Assembly (NCBI RefSeq): GCF_011947365.2
Contig: NZ_JAAVSH020000001.1
Span: forward strand, 3,681,178-3,745,177
Direction: 5' to 3'
Origin: an endosymbiont of Lamellibrachia barhami
GTDB taxonomy: Bacteria; Pseudomonadota; Gammaproteobacteria; Chromatiales; Chromatiaceae
Length of the DNA: 64,000 bases
The position numbers were made by a program, and so were the translations under genes. The notes beneath the pieces were generated by a model, which worked only from the letters and a program-made list of their open reading frames with translations, was not told the DNA's origin and ran no database searches. Shown in pieces: positions 29,571 to 37,587 of the stretch. How positions within the stretch are numbered: the stretch's first letter is position 1; the number at the start of each line of letters is the position of its first letter.

Positions 29571-30609
29571 CTTTTCGAAATCGATGCCTTTCATCAGCAG
29601 CCCGTGAACAGCATGGTGAAGCTCTGCCGCAGCCTGTGGCCCCAAAGTAGGTGTGCTGCCTCTTTCGCCGCCTTCCGGCTTACGGTGCAGCTTGATATTC
29701 TCGTAGAGCTTGTTCGCCGCGTAAAACTGCGGATAGCGGCAGACCACCTCACCTCCCGCTTGGACATCGGGAAGTAGATAAATGGCGGATCACCTGTCGC
29801 AGACGGTCCTTGTCGAACAGCCCCTGGATCATGGTGTGCAGGGCGTTGATGCCATCCTGTTCGATAGTCTCGTTGCCGGTCACCTTGCGCCAGGTGTAGA
29901 AATAGTCGTAGGGCGCAAACAGCGACCCCATGCGCGAGTTGACCCCATCGCTGATCACGCACAGGGCGTTGTACTTCATCAGCTCCGGGATATCGCGGGC
30001 ATAGCGGGTGGTGAGCTGCACCCAGGCGTCGTGGATGGTTGCCTCTTCCCGGATCGCGCTCTTGAACTCGAACACCACCAGCGGCAGGCCGTTGATGTAG
30101 AGAATGGCGTCGGGGATGCGTTTTTCGCTGCCCTCGATCTCCAGTTGATTGACGATCTTGTAGATGTTCCTGTCGGCTCCATATTTGGCCGATTCTTCCG
30201 CAACAATGGACTCAACCTCGTCTTCACGGGGAAGACGCAACTCGGGCAACCCTGAATAGTCGATAAGCTGGATATAGAGGTCTTTCTGGCTGCGATGATT
30301 ATTTTCATTGGCTGAAGGCTCTCGCTTGAGCAGGAAGCCGTCGGCGACCAGTTTGTGGATGGTCTTGTTGGAGTCGTAGAGATCAGCGGCAGAGAGCCGT
30401 TCCAGCCGCTGGATGATCGAATCAATCTCACCCCCGGTGATCTGGTCGCTGGCATAGCGATTTTTCAGAAAGGCCCGCAGGTCGGCTTGGATCAATACCT
30501 CGCTTGGCTGACGCGAGAACGAATCGCCCTTGTGATGGGGGAATCCCTGTTCTTCCAGCAGGGTGATGATCGCCTGTTCCAGTTTTTCTTCCGTGAATTT
30601 GTTTGTCAT
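29571..30609 (-). pseudogene. hsdR: Type I restriction enzyme subunit R, N-terminal part, with frameshifts
   Basis: The intact part (30609 down to about 29780) has HsdR N-terminal features: EKLEQAIITLLEEQGF, and the nuclease core PDAILYINGLPLVVFEFKSA near residue 165, holding the D...ExK restriction site. From about 29780 the frame breaks several times: HFIYFP, DVQAGGEVV and the Walker A region around 29640 sit in different frames. Each break is explained by one missing base in a short run. The fragment ends at the adapter-like sequence at 29570, so the helicase half is absent. Its start overlaps the phosphoesterase stop (ATGA). I take it as a working hsdR damaged by poor sequence, but a real pseudogene is possible. 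Confidence 0.85.
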
Positions 30610-31310
30610 AGCGATATGCCTGGGGATTTTTGATTGCTGATGGGCGAGACTCTGCCAGTTCCAGGATCGACTTCAACATCCACGACGACCGGCGGATGAC
30701 TCAACTGATAGCGCTCATTCAGATTGCAGGCATTAATGAACAGGGTACCGTCCTGCTCACGAATACCGAAGCTCTCGTGAATGTGGCCGCAGGCGTGAAC
30801 ACTCGGCTTGATTCGTTGAATGGTCTCAAGCAGGTCCTCACAGCCCACCCGGCGGCCGTTGGTGCAGGCATCCAATATGCCGAAGGCCGGGCCGTGGGTG
30901 ATCAATACATCGGTATCGTCCGGAATCTGCTGCCAATGTTTGCGAATATCGGCTCCGCGTTGACGATTGAATGCCCAATGGAGAAATTCGGGTTGAATGG
31001 GTGAGCCCCAAAAACGGATACCGCCGATCTCCACCGCTGAATCGTTGATATAAATGATTTCGTGATCTTCGAGACAGGCTTCCGCCGATTGGCGTCGCTT
31101 GTCTTCGAAACACCAGTCGTGATTTCCGGCAATCACAATCTTGTGGGTAAAGTTCTGCGCGGCCATGAATTGAGCGAAATCCATAGTGTCGTCAAGGTCG
31201 CCCCGTGCCGTGAAGTCACCACAATGAATCAAGACATCACCAGGTTCAATCATCAACCCCTGATGCTGTGAATGCGTATCCGAGATAAAGGTCAAGCGAA
31301 GCGTGGTCAT
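30606..31310 (-). CDS. Calcineurin-like metallophosphoesterase
   Basis: This 234-residue protein has all metal-binding motifs of the calcineurin-like family in order: FISDTHSQH near residue 8, HCGDFT near 29, AGNHDW near 61, ITHGPAFG near 140 and CGHIHE near 174. It should bind two metals and cleave phosphoester bonds; the substrate is unknown. It lies between the RhuM and hsdR genes (3-base gap, 4-base overlap), so it is part of the restriction-modification operon. A nuclease or nucleotidase role linked to defence is inferred from location only. Confidence 0.88.
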   Translation of the reverse strand: MTTLRLTFISDTHSQHQGLMIEPGDVLIHCGDFTARGDLDDTMDFAQFMAAQNFTHKIVIAGNHDWCFEDKRRQSAEACLEDHEIIYINDSAVEIGGIRFWGSPIQPEFLHWAFNRQRGADIRKHWQQIPDDTDVLITHGPAFGILDACTNGRRVGCEDLLETIQRIKPSVHACGHIHESFGIREQDGTLFINACNLNERYQLSHPPVVVDVEVDPGTGRVSPISNQKSPGISL

Positions 31311-31313
31311 GAT

Positions 31314-32351
31314 CTAGTCCGGGCTGGGGTTCCTAGATAAATCTTCCAGCACCTTGATGGTCTCCGACGCTCCATCCTGCTCAAGCGCGGTACGCCGGCG
31401 CTCGGCAAAGGCTTCGTATTCGCGAGACGCCTTGGAGTCTGCGTCTTTTTTACTGACCGCCCCGGCATGGGCCAGAACATCGCGTTCATTGAATTGCAGA
31501 AACTGGTCCAGCTTCTCCTGCCAGTCTTTGAGAAAAACCTGTTTGCGGCGTCTGGCCTGATCTTCGGCAAAATCGAGCCACATCACGACAATGCGGTTGA
31601 GTTCGTCGATCTCGGTTTCACTGAGATAGTTTTTGGCGATGGTGACATCGGATTTGCGAACAATCGCCCCTTTCCAGACCGTCAGCCCCATGTTGGGCAG
31701 TGAGGCATCGGCGCGGCTTGCAATCAGCTCGGCGGCGGTCTGGCCTGTGGCGGCAAAGTGCAACTTGTTCTGAATGATGCGGAAGAACTGGGCAGTCTCT
31801 CGCTGTGAGGGCTCATAGTCTGCCGACAGGGTAAAAATCTCCTTCACCCGCAGATACATGCGCCGCTCGCTGGTGCGGATGTCGCGGATGCGCTCCAGCA
31901 GCTCGTCAAAATAGTCTGGAACGGCGCTGGTACCTGCAACAGGCGGGTTCTTCAGGCGCTCGTCATCCATCACGAAACCCTTGACCAGATACTCCTGCAG
32001 GCGGGTGTTGGCCCAGCGACGGAATTGGGTGCCACGGAGGGACTTGACCCTGAAACCAACGGCCAGAATTGCTTCAAGGCTGTAGTGCTCAATTGCCCGG
32101 GTGACAGAACGGACGCCCTCCTGCCGAACTATCCGGAATTTCCGGATAGTTGCCTCTGGCGCCATCTCCTGCTCTGCGTACAGGTTTTTCAGGTGTTCAT
32201 TGATGGTGCGCACATCCCGGTCGAACAGTTCCGCCATCAGGGCCTGGGTAAGCCAGATCGTCTCGTGCTCAAAGCGGCACTCCACGCGGGTCTTGCCGTC
32301 CTCGGTGGTGTAGAGGATGAATTCGCCCGTGGTTGTTGGCTGGTCACTCAC
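31314..32351 (-). CDS. rhuM: RhuM family protein
   Basis: This 345-residue protein matches the RhuM family: FILYTTEDGKTRVECRFEHE near residue 10, IWLTQALMAELFDRDVRTIN near 31, IEHYSLEAILAVGFRVKS near 85 and RGTQFRRWANTRLQEYLVKG near 104. RhuM genes are often embedded in type I restriction-modification operons, but their function is unclear; the first domain looks DNA-binding. GTG 32351 is chosen because it overlaps the hsdS stop (GTGA); the frame is open upstream inside hsdS. It is transcribed between hsdS and the phosphoesterase. Confidence 0.88.
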   Translation of the reverse strand: MSDQPTTTGEFILYTTEDGKTRVECRFEHETIWLTQALMAELFDRDVRTINEHLKNLYAEQEMAPEATIRKFRIVRQEGVRSVTRAIEHYSLEAILAVGFRVKSLRGTQFRRWANTRLQEYLVKGFVMDDERLKNPPVAGTSAVPDYFDELLERIRDIRTSERRMYLRVKEIFTLSADYEPSQRETAQFFRIIQNKLHFAATGQTAAELIASRADASLPNMGLTVWKGAIVRKSDVTIAKNYLSETEIDELNRIVVMWLDFAEDQARRRKQVFLKDWQEKLDQFLQFNERDVLAHAGAVSKKDADSKASREYEAFAERRRTALEQDGASETIKVLEDLSRNPSPD

Positions 32352-33778
32352 GCCGATGCCTCTTCGATCAGTTTCCCGGCATCGGGGATGCGGAGTTGGC
32401 CGGAGAGGAGTTTGGGGAGGAGGGTGTTGCGAATACGAGAAAGCACTTCGATTTGAATGCAATTCGCACCGACCTTTTCCGTTAAGGAATTTGCCTGATG
32501 ATCAAATAATTCAAGTACATCGCTAGTGGGCAATATCACAGAGAAACTCTTAAGCGTTGGGCTGCTCCAATTGGGAAAAGTTGAGCCAGTAGTCATTTGC
32601 AACAGCAAATCAATATTTCGTTTGTAGGTTTGCTCAACGAAGGATTGAGAGTCTTTGCCGCGGACAGCACATACTCCCCTGCCAAGGCAATACGTCCCAT
32701 CTGACTTCACGTGTCGGCCGGTTGTCGAACCGCGAACGCAAACAATAAGGTCCCCAAATTTAGTGAGATTAGAAGGGGCAGTAGTCCATTTGGTTTTCTC
32801 GGCAAAATATTCACCAAACTCAACGGGACCGTTAACCAGAGGAGTCCCTTTGCCATCCGAGTTGTAGGTGTCTCCTTTGGGCGACTGGCCCATAATTACT
32901 TCCGCAACTTGCTCAAACGGCCCAACATCCCACCCTTCCGGCATCCAGCCCATCTCCTCGTTGAAGACAAAGCGGCTGGGGAACTGTTTTTGAATCGCTT
33001 CGGGTCGCTCCCGGCATCCTGCCTCCCGCGACACTAGCACATCCCTGTGCGTCGGCAGGGGTTTGCGTTTGTCGCCCAGGGCCGCTCTGGCCTCGGCGCG
33101 GGCGAGCAGGGGTTCGGGGATGGGGTGGCCTGCGGCCAGGGCGTTGTCGATGACCGGGTCAAAATCCACAAACCAGCTCTTGAACAGCGCCTGCGCCATC
33201 GCCTCCAGGGTGGCGTTCATCTGGCGGTTGAGTTCGATTTTGTCATCGAGGGTGCCGAGGATGTGGGCGATGGATTTTTGTTCGTCTAATGATGGAAGGG
33301 TTATGTCGGCTTCTTTGATAGATGCAGTCGACAAATTGACTTGTACCCCACGGTTGGCTCGCGACCTTAGGTAGTCAACGTGTGGTTGCCAGTTTGTGTA
33401 GAAATACAAAAACCGCGCATCGGTCAGGTCGTGCCTCTTAACCCTGATGCATCCCACACGTTGATTCAAAACAAACCGACCAGCATCTCGCACCCATGCT
33501 GTATTGCTGAGAATAGCCACTCGATCCTTCATATCCGTCATCGCTATCGTTATGTCGGATGGTTGCAAGTAGAACTTAGATAAATCACGTCCGTAGTCCT
33601 TTGGAACGAAAACAGGCGTGCTGTCTTCCTTAAATCCACCTCCTCGTTCTATGTAGCCCATTCGAAAAACTTCGATTGTGGAATCATCTGGAGCTACGTA
33701 GTCGCTACTTTTAAATGCGAACCCATTAATAAACTCACATAAATCCTGGAGTTGGTATGTAGTCCAATCACCGACCAT
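32348..33778 (-). CDS. hsdS: Type I restriction enzyme specificity subunit
   Basis: This 476-residue HsdS has two target-recognition domains. The first covers residues ~1-165 and ends ITLPSLDEQKSIAHILGTLD, a conserved helix start; the second covers ~270-435 and ends near LLPKLLSGQLRIPDAG. The central conserved region has LEAMAQALFKSWFVDFDPV. It sets the bipartite DNA site recognised by the methylase and restriction complex. Its start overlaps a short tail-like ORF by 11 bases. Confidence 0.93.
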   Translation of the reverse strand: MVGDWTTYQLQDLCEFINGFAFKSSDYVAPDDSTIEVFRMGYIERGGGFKEDSTPVFVPKDYGRDLSKFYLQPSDITIAMTDMKDRVAILSNTAWVRDAGRFVLNQRVGCIRVKRHDLTDARFLYFYTNWQPHVDYLRSRANRGVQVNLSTASIKEADITLPSLDEQKSIAHILGTLDDKIELNRQMNATLEAMAQALFKSWFVDFDPVIDNALAAGHPIPEPLLARAEARAALGDKRKPLPTHRDVLVSREAGCRERPEAIQKQFPSRFVFNEEMGWMPEGWDVGPFEQVAEVIMGQSPKGDTYNSDGKGTPLVNGPVEFGEYFAEKTKWTTAPSNLTKFGDLIVCVRGSTTGRHVKSDGTYCLGRGVCAVRGKDSQSFVEQTYKRNIDLLLQMTTGSTFPNWSSPTLKSFSVILPTSDVLELFDHQANSLTEKVGANCIQIEVLSRIRNTLLPKLLSGQLRIPDAGKLIEEASA

Positions 33779-33878
33779 AACCCAACCCCACCAAATTCTC
33801 CCGAATCACCCCGTCCAATTTCCCAGTCTCATCCATCTGACGATCTATTGTGAGCAACTGTTCGCCTGTGTTTCGCAT
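33768..33878 (-). CDS. 36-residue ORF copying the HsdM C-terminal tail
   Basis: This small ORF encodes MRNTGEQLLTIDRQ, then MDETGKLDGVIRENLVGLGY near its end. The last 20 residues match the C-terminus of HsdM in this operon (SEKLDAEIRKNLSILGY), sharing the pattern KLD-x2-IR-x-NL-x2-LGY. It starts 3 bases after the KilA-N gene and its stop overlaps the hsdS start by 11 bases, exactly as a real hsdM end would. I read it as a leftover or duplicated hsdM 3' end; it may still be translated and couple hsdS translation. Confidence 0.6.
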   Translation of the reverse strand: MRNTGEQLLTIDRQMDETGKLDGVIRENLVGLGYGR

Positions 33879-33881
33879 GGG

Positions 33882-34706
33882 TCAGCCCTCATCCATGGAA
33901 TCAGATAGCTTCATACGCCTATCACTTGCTAACAGGGTCATTTGATGAATGGCAATTTTATTGAGCCGTTGCAACCGTTCAGACTGAGGTACACCTTCAG
34001 TGATAAACAGGGCATTGAGGTTTTCCAGATTGGATAGGCAAACCAGCTGGATGATGTCGGCCTCATCACGCATATTGCCCTTTTGCTTGGGATTGCTTTT
34101 GCGCCACTGGGCGGCTGTCATGCCGAAGAGCGCCAGATTTAGCACATCTGCTTCGTTGGCATAGACGGTTGAGGTCTGCTTTTTTTCCAGCGTTTGTGGG
34201 ATCAGGTGCTGCTGGATGGCATCGGTGTGGATGCGATAGTTGATTTTAGCCAGATTGCGCCGGATATCCCAGCCCAGGGTTTTTCGTTCATCTTCTTTAA
34301 GACGTTGAAATTCCTTGATGAGATAGAGTTTGAATTCGACTGAAACCCATGCCGCGAACTCGAAGGCGATGTCTTTGTGGGCATAGGTCCCACCGTAACG
34401 ACCTGCTTTGGAGATGATGCCGATGGCCGCCGTTTTTTCGATCCACTGTTTTGGCGTCAGCGTAAAACTGTTCAGTCCTGCCTGAGTTTTAAACCCGTCG
34501 AATTCGACGGGTTTAAAATCGGGGTTGTTGAGATGCTCCCAAATCCCCAGGAACTCCAGAGTGTTGCGATTGCGCAGCCAGTTACGAATCAGATCGTCGG
34601 TGCGCTCCTTATTTTTATAACGGGCGATGTCAGTCAAGGAGATGTAGTCATCCTCCTGGATGGAGGCGACGGTTATCTCCTGGTTTAGAACATTGATCTT
34701 TGCCAT
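33882..34706 (-). CDS. KilA-N domain protein
   Basis: This 274-residue protein has a KilA-N-type DNA-binding domain in the first ~150 residues: DDYISLTDIARYKN near residue 19, DLIRNWLRNRNTLEFLGIWE near 38 and GRYGGTYAHKDIAFEFAAWV near 102. The rest is helical (NEADVLNLALFGMTAAQWR near 182) and of unknown role. KilA-N proteins are common in phages and in bacterial mobile regions, often inside restriction operons. The gene is flanked on both sides by short copies of the HsdM tail. Confidence 0.85.
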   Translation of the reverse strand: MAKINVLNQEITVASIQEDDYISLTDIARYKNKERTDDLIRNWLRNRNTLEFLGIWEHLNNPDFKPVEFDGFKTQAGLNSFTLTPKQWIEKTAAIGIISKAGRYGGTYAHKDIAFEFAAWVSVEFKLYLIKEFQRLKEDERKTLGWDIRRNLAKINYRIHTDAIQQHLIPQTLEKKQTSTVYANEADVLNLALFGMTAAQWRKSNPKQKGNMRDEADIIQLVCLSNLENLNALFITEGVPQSERLQRLNKIAIHQMTLLASDRRMKLSDSMDEG

Positions 34707-34709
34707 GGT

Positions 34710-34781
34710 TTAATCCCTGTATCCCAAAAGCTCCAAATTTCTACGAATCACCGTATCCAGCTTCTCCGACTCAACCCTCAT
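34710..34781 (-). CDS. 23-residue ORF copying the HsdM C-terminal tail
   Basis: The ORF encodes MRVESEKLDTVIRRNLELLG followed by YRD. It aligns without gaps to the end of HsdM (SEKLD-x2-IR-x-NL-x2-LGY). It starts one base after the nucleotidyltransferase stop and ends 3 bases before the KilA-N start. It is too short to be a stand-alone domain; it is most likely a duplicated hsdM 3' end that marks an insertion boundary, though the open frame has been kept. Confidence 0.6.
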   Translation of the reverse strand: MRVESEKLDTVIRRNLELLGYRD

Positions 34782-34782
34782 C

Positions 34783-35103
34783 TTATTCAACATCCTCTCC
34801 CCGCCAGATTTCAACATGCTGGGCTTCGATAGCCGGGTAAAATGATTCGGGCAGTTGGCGCAAATCAAAGACCTGGATCAGAATCGGGATGTTGGAATCT
34901 TGTAATGCAGTCCTGAAGTCATCCCACTGGTCCAGGCTCAGTGGGGATTTGGCGGGGGTTTTGATTGCCAGGTCGAGATCACTGGTATCGTGGGCTGCGC
35001 CTTTTACCCGGCTGCCATAGGCCCAAACGACGGCATTGCCCGGCAGGGTGGCTGCGGCGATGTCGATAATGGCCTGTCGGTCTTTGTCTCGCAGATCAAT
35101 CAT
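34783..35103 (-). CDS. MNT-type nucleotidyltransferase (antitoxin-like)
   Basis: This 106-residue protein has the minimal nucleotidyltransferase motif VVWAYGSRVKGAAHDTSDLD near residue 24 (GSR...DLDLAI), as in HI0073-like and MntA proteins. It overlaps the HEPN gene upstream by 8 bases. HEPN/MNT pairs work as toxin-antitoxin systems in which MNT modifies and silences the HEPN RNase. Start ATG 35103 is chosen because the longer open frame reads through HEPN coding sequence. Confidence 0.87.
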   Translation of the reverse strand: MIDLRDKDRQAIIDIAAATLPGNAVVWAYGSRVKGAAHDTSDLDLAIKTPAKSPLSLDQWDDFRTALQDSNIPILIQVFDLRQLPESFYPAIEAQHVEIWRGEDVE

Positions 35104-35518
35104 GGGGACACTGTTGAATGACTTGTTCGATGGCTTGTGCATCATGAATGAACCGGGGCAGCAGCTTGAGGGTGGTTTCGGCGAAACCTTTGCCATAATC
35201 GTGGGTCGTGTTGTTGCGGTTGTCCCGGTACTCAAGCCAGCGTTCGGCCTCTTCCAGGCTTATCAGGTCGTGGTGTGCGGCTTGCCTGAACACGTCTTTA
35301 AAGACCAGTCTATCGACCACCTTGGGGCTGTGAAACCAGGCTTTAAGGCACTTTCTCAATAGCTTGCCGGTCTGTTCGAGGATGATTTCGAACTCCTTTA
35401 CGCAGGCCGAGCGATACATGTCGTAGTTGATGCTGTCGGCTTCACTTTGCTGTAACAGTTCCAATGCCTGTTCCAGGGTTTGGATGCAGCGTTTGTAAAA
35501 GGTAGTGTCTATGCTCAT
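35096..35518 (-). CDS. HEPN domain protein (toxin-like)
   Basis: This 140-residue helical protein matches the HEPN partner of MNT proteins (HI0074-like). The RNase signature Rx4-6H is present as YRDNRNNTTHDYGKGF near residues 97-112. An ACVKEFEIILEQTGKLLRKC helix lies near residue 38. It starts on the hsdM stop codon (ATGA overlap), so it is translated with the methylase. In known pairs HEPN is an RNase kept in check by its MNT neighbour. Confidence 0.87.
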   Translation of the reverse strand: MSIDTTFYKRCIQTLEQALELLQQSEADSINYDMYRSACVKEFEIILEQTGKLLRKCLKAWFHSPKVVDRLVFKDVFRQAAHHDLISLEEAERWLEYRDNRNNTTHDYGKGFAETTLKLLPRFIHDAQAIEQVIQQCPHD

Positions 35519-37086
35519 TCTGAATAACCCAAAATTGACAGATTTTTGCGTATTTCCGCATCGAGTTTTTCCGATGCCTGCATCTGTTGGTAGAGTGCCT
35601 TGGTTAATCCCGTCATCTTCTCCTCAAACGGCACACCGTCATCCTCAATCTCCGCAGCCCCCACATAGCGTCCTGGCGTCAGCACATAGTCATTGGCTTT
35701 GATCTCTTCGAGTGTCGAAGAGTTGCAGAATCCCGCTTTATCCTCGTACATCCCATCCTTCTGTTCTCCACGCCATGCATGGTAGGTGCAGCCGATCTCA
35801 GCGATGTCGTCAGTGGTCAGTTCCTTGTGGGTGCGGTCGATCATGCTGCCCATATTGCGGGCGTCGATGAACAGGGTCTCGCCCCGGCGGTCGCGGTGAT
35901 TGCTCTCTGTATGACCCTCGACGGTCTGGGTCTTTTTGTTCTTGGTGAGAAACCAGAGGCAGACCGGAATCTGCGTGGTGTAGAACAACTGTCCCGGCAG
36001 GGCAATCATGCAGTCCACCAGATCGTTTTCAATCATTTTTTTGCGGATCTGACCTTCGCCCTTGGTAGCGGTGGACATGGAGCCGTTGGCCAGCACGAAA
36101 CCCGCCACGCCGTTTTCCGACAGCTTGGCGATCATGTGCAGTATCCAGCCGTAGTTGGCGTTGCCGGTGGGGGGTACTTCGTAACCGGCCCAGCGCGGGT
36201 CGTCGCTGAGTTCATCGTTGCCGCGCCACGCCTTCAGGTTGAAGGGCGGATTGGCCATGATGAAGTCGGCCTTGAGGTCGGGGTGCTGGTCCTTGAAGAA
36301 GGTATCGGCGGGCACTTCGCCCAGGTTGCCGGCGATGCCGCGAATGGCGAGGTTCATCTTCGCCAGTTTGTAGGTGGTGCCGGTCTGCTCCTGGCCGTAG
36401 ATGGAGATATCTTTGCTGTTGCCTTCATGGCTTTCGATGAATTTCACCGACTGCACGAACATGCCGCCGGAGCCGCAGCAGGGGTCGTAGATCTTGCCCC
36501 GGTAGGGTTCGATCATCTCGGCGATCAGGTTGACCACGCACTTGGGGGTGTAGAACTCGCCGCCGCCCTTGCCCTCGGTGGCGGCGAATTTGCCGAGAAA
36601 GTATTCGTAGACCCGGCCAACGGTGTCCTCCTCTTTGTCCGCAACGGTGTCGATGTTGTTGATGGAGTCGATCAGCGCCGCCAGCTTGTTCACATCCAGC
36701 CCCAGGCGGGAGAAGTAGTTGTCGGGCAGCGCACCCCGCAGGGACTTGTTGTTTTTCTCCACGGTGTGCAGTGCGGTGTCGATCTTGAGGGCTATATCGT
36801 CCTGCTTGGAGTGCTTCTGGATGAATGACCAGCGCGACTCTTCCGGCAGGTAGAAGACGTTCTTCATGGTGTAGAACTCCACCATGTCGAGATAGGCCTC
36901 CCTGCCCTCGTCGATCAACTCCTGTCTGCGCGCCTCGAACTTGTCGCTGACGAACTTGAGGAAGATGAGGCTGAGCACGACGTGCTTGTACTCGGAGGAC
37001 TCAACAGTACCCCGGAGCTTGTCGGCGGTATCCCAGAGGGTCTGTTCAAAGGATTTTTGCTTTTTTGCTGCTGCTTTTTTGGCCAT
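35515..37086 (-). CDS. hsdM: Type I restriction enzyme methylase subunit
   Basis: This 523-residue N6-adenine methylase has the N-terminal HsdM domain (SFEQTLWDTADKLRGTVESS near residue 12), the SAM motif YDPCCGSGGMFVQS near 200 and the catalytic NPPF in FIMANPPFNLKAW near 280. It methylates the site chosen by HsdS and forms the core of the R-M complex. It is the first gene of a minus-strand operon whose junctions all lie between an 11-base overlap and a 3-base gap. Its C-terminal 20 residues occur twice more downstream as mini-ORFs. Confidence 0.95.
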   Translation of the reverse strand: MAKKAAAKKQKSFEQTLWDTADKLRGTVESSEYKHVVLSLIFLKFVSDKFEARRQELIDEGREAYLDMVEFYTMKNVFYLPEESRWSFIQKHSKQDDIALKIDTALHTVEKNNKSLRGALPDNYFSRLGLDVNKLAALIDSINNIDTVADKEEDTVGRVYEYFLGKFAATEGKGGGEFYTPKCVVNLIAEMIEPYRGKIYDPCCGSGGMFVQSVKFIESHEGNSKDISIYGQEQTGTTYKLAKMNLAIRGIAGNLGEVPADTFFKDQHPDLKADFIMANPPFNLKAWRGNDELSDDPRWAGYEVPPTGNANYGWILHMIAKLSENGVAGFVLANGSMSTATKGEGQIRKKMIENDLVDCMIALPGQLFYTTQIPVCLWFLTKNKKTQTVEGHTESNHRDRRGETLFIDARNMGSMIDRTHKELTTDDIAEIGCTYHAWRGEQKDGMYEDKAGFCNSSTLEEIKANDYVLTPGRYVGAAEIEDDGVPFEEKMTGLTKALYQQMQASEKLDAEIRKNLSILGYSE

Positions 37087-37223
37087 CTTCCTGATCCATG
37101 CGGGGTTATGCTGTGATCGTACTGCAATCTACATCCGATCAGAACCAGGAACAAGACTCGGGAAGACGGTCCTTTTCGATTTTGATATGTGACCTTTTGG
37201 TACACTGACTCCCCATTTGCGTG

Positions 37224-37283
37224 GGAGCGGCGCCTCGCCGCGATGGCTCCGTAGATGGGCAAATCGCGGCGAGGCGCCGCTCC
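37224..37283. repeat. Perfect 20-base inverted repeat upstream of hsdM
   Basis: GGAGCGGCGCCTCGCCGCGA (37224-37243) and TCGCGGCGAGGCGCCGCTCC (37264-37283) are perfect reverse complements with a 20-base loop. The left-arm motif recurs near 47333 (GGAGCGGTGCCTCGCCGCGA). It sits between hsdM and dusA, which diverge, so it may be a dispersed repeat that also affects their transcription. Confidence 0.75.
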
Positions 37284-37377
37284 TACGGATAGATCGTTGC
37301 AGGCCGCAGGGCATCAAACCCAAAGAGATTCAAAACCCCGAGGGGGATCCCACACCAACAGTTGATAGAATGGGCAG

Positions 37378-37570
37378 ATGTCCGATTCTATTCAACGCAC
37401 ACTATCCATCGCCCCCATGATGGATTACACCGACCGCTTTCAGCGCTATTTCATGCGCCTGATTACCCATCATGCCCTGCTCTACACGGAGATGATCACC
37501 ACCGGTGCACTGCTGCATGGGGATGCAGCGCGTTTTCTTGAGCACGATGACTTGGAACATCCCGTCGCCA
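37378..37570 (+). CDS. dusA: tRNA-dihydrouridine synthase A, N-terminal fragment
   Basis: The first 64 codons are clear Dus[21 protein letters not shown] near residue 7 (FMN-binding loop) and [17 protein letters not shown] near 33, ending at EHPVA. The following bases are adapter-like and the frame then reads into antisense frdA, so the fragment end is an assembly break and not a natural truncation. DusA reduces uridine in tRNA D-loops. It diverges from the restriction operon; dusA 5' ends are known integration sites for genomic islands. Confidence 0.9.
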
Positions 37571-37587
37571 TTCAGTTACGTATTGCT
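37571..37587 (+). other. Nanopore adapter-like sequence at a chimeric join (right)
   Basis: TTCAGTTACGTATTGCT equals the last 17 bases of the Oxford Nanopore ligation adapter top strand. It follows the dusA fragment and precedes the end of the frd operon. With the copy at 29555-29570 it brackets exactly 8.0 kb, in the same orientation, as expected if one whole read was pasted between two others. Some bases on the left (TTCAGTT) may be shared with genuine dusA sequence. Confidence 0.87.

Noticed and set aside
28649..29777. Programmed frameshift in the Wzc-like gene
   Set aside because: The shift is a simple missing base in a G run, with no stimulatory structure evident, and the gene is cut anyway at a join.
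30606..31310. BREX or DISARM-type defence system
   Set aside because: No PglX, PglZ, BrxC or DrmA/B-like genes are present; only type I R-M with accessory genes is seen.
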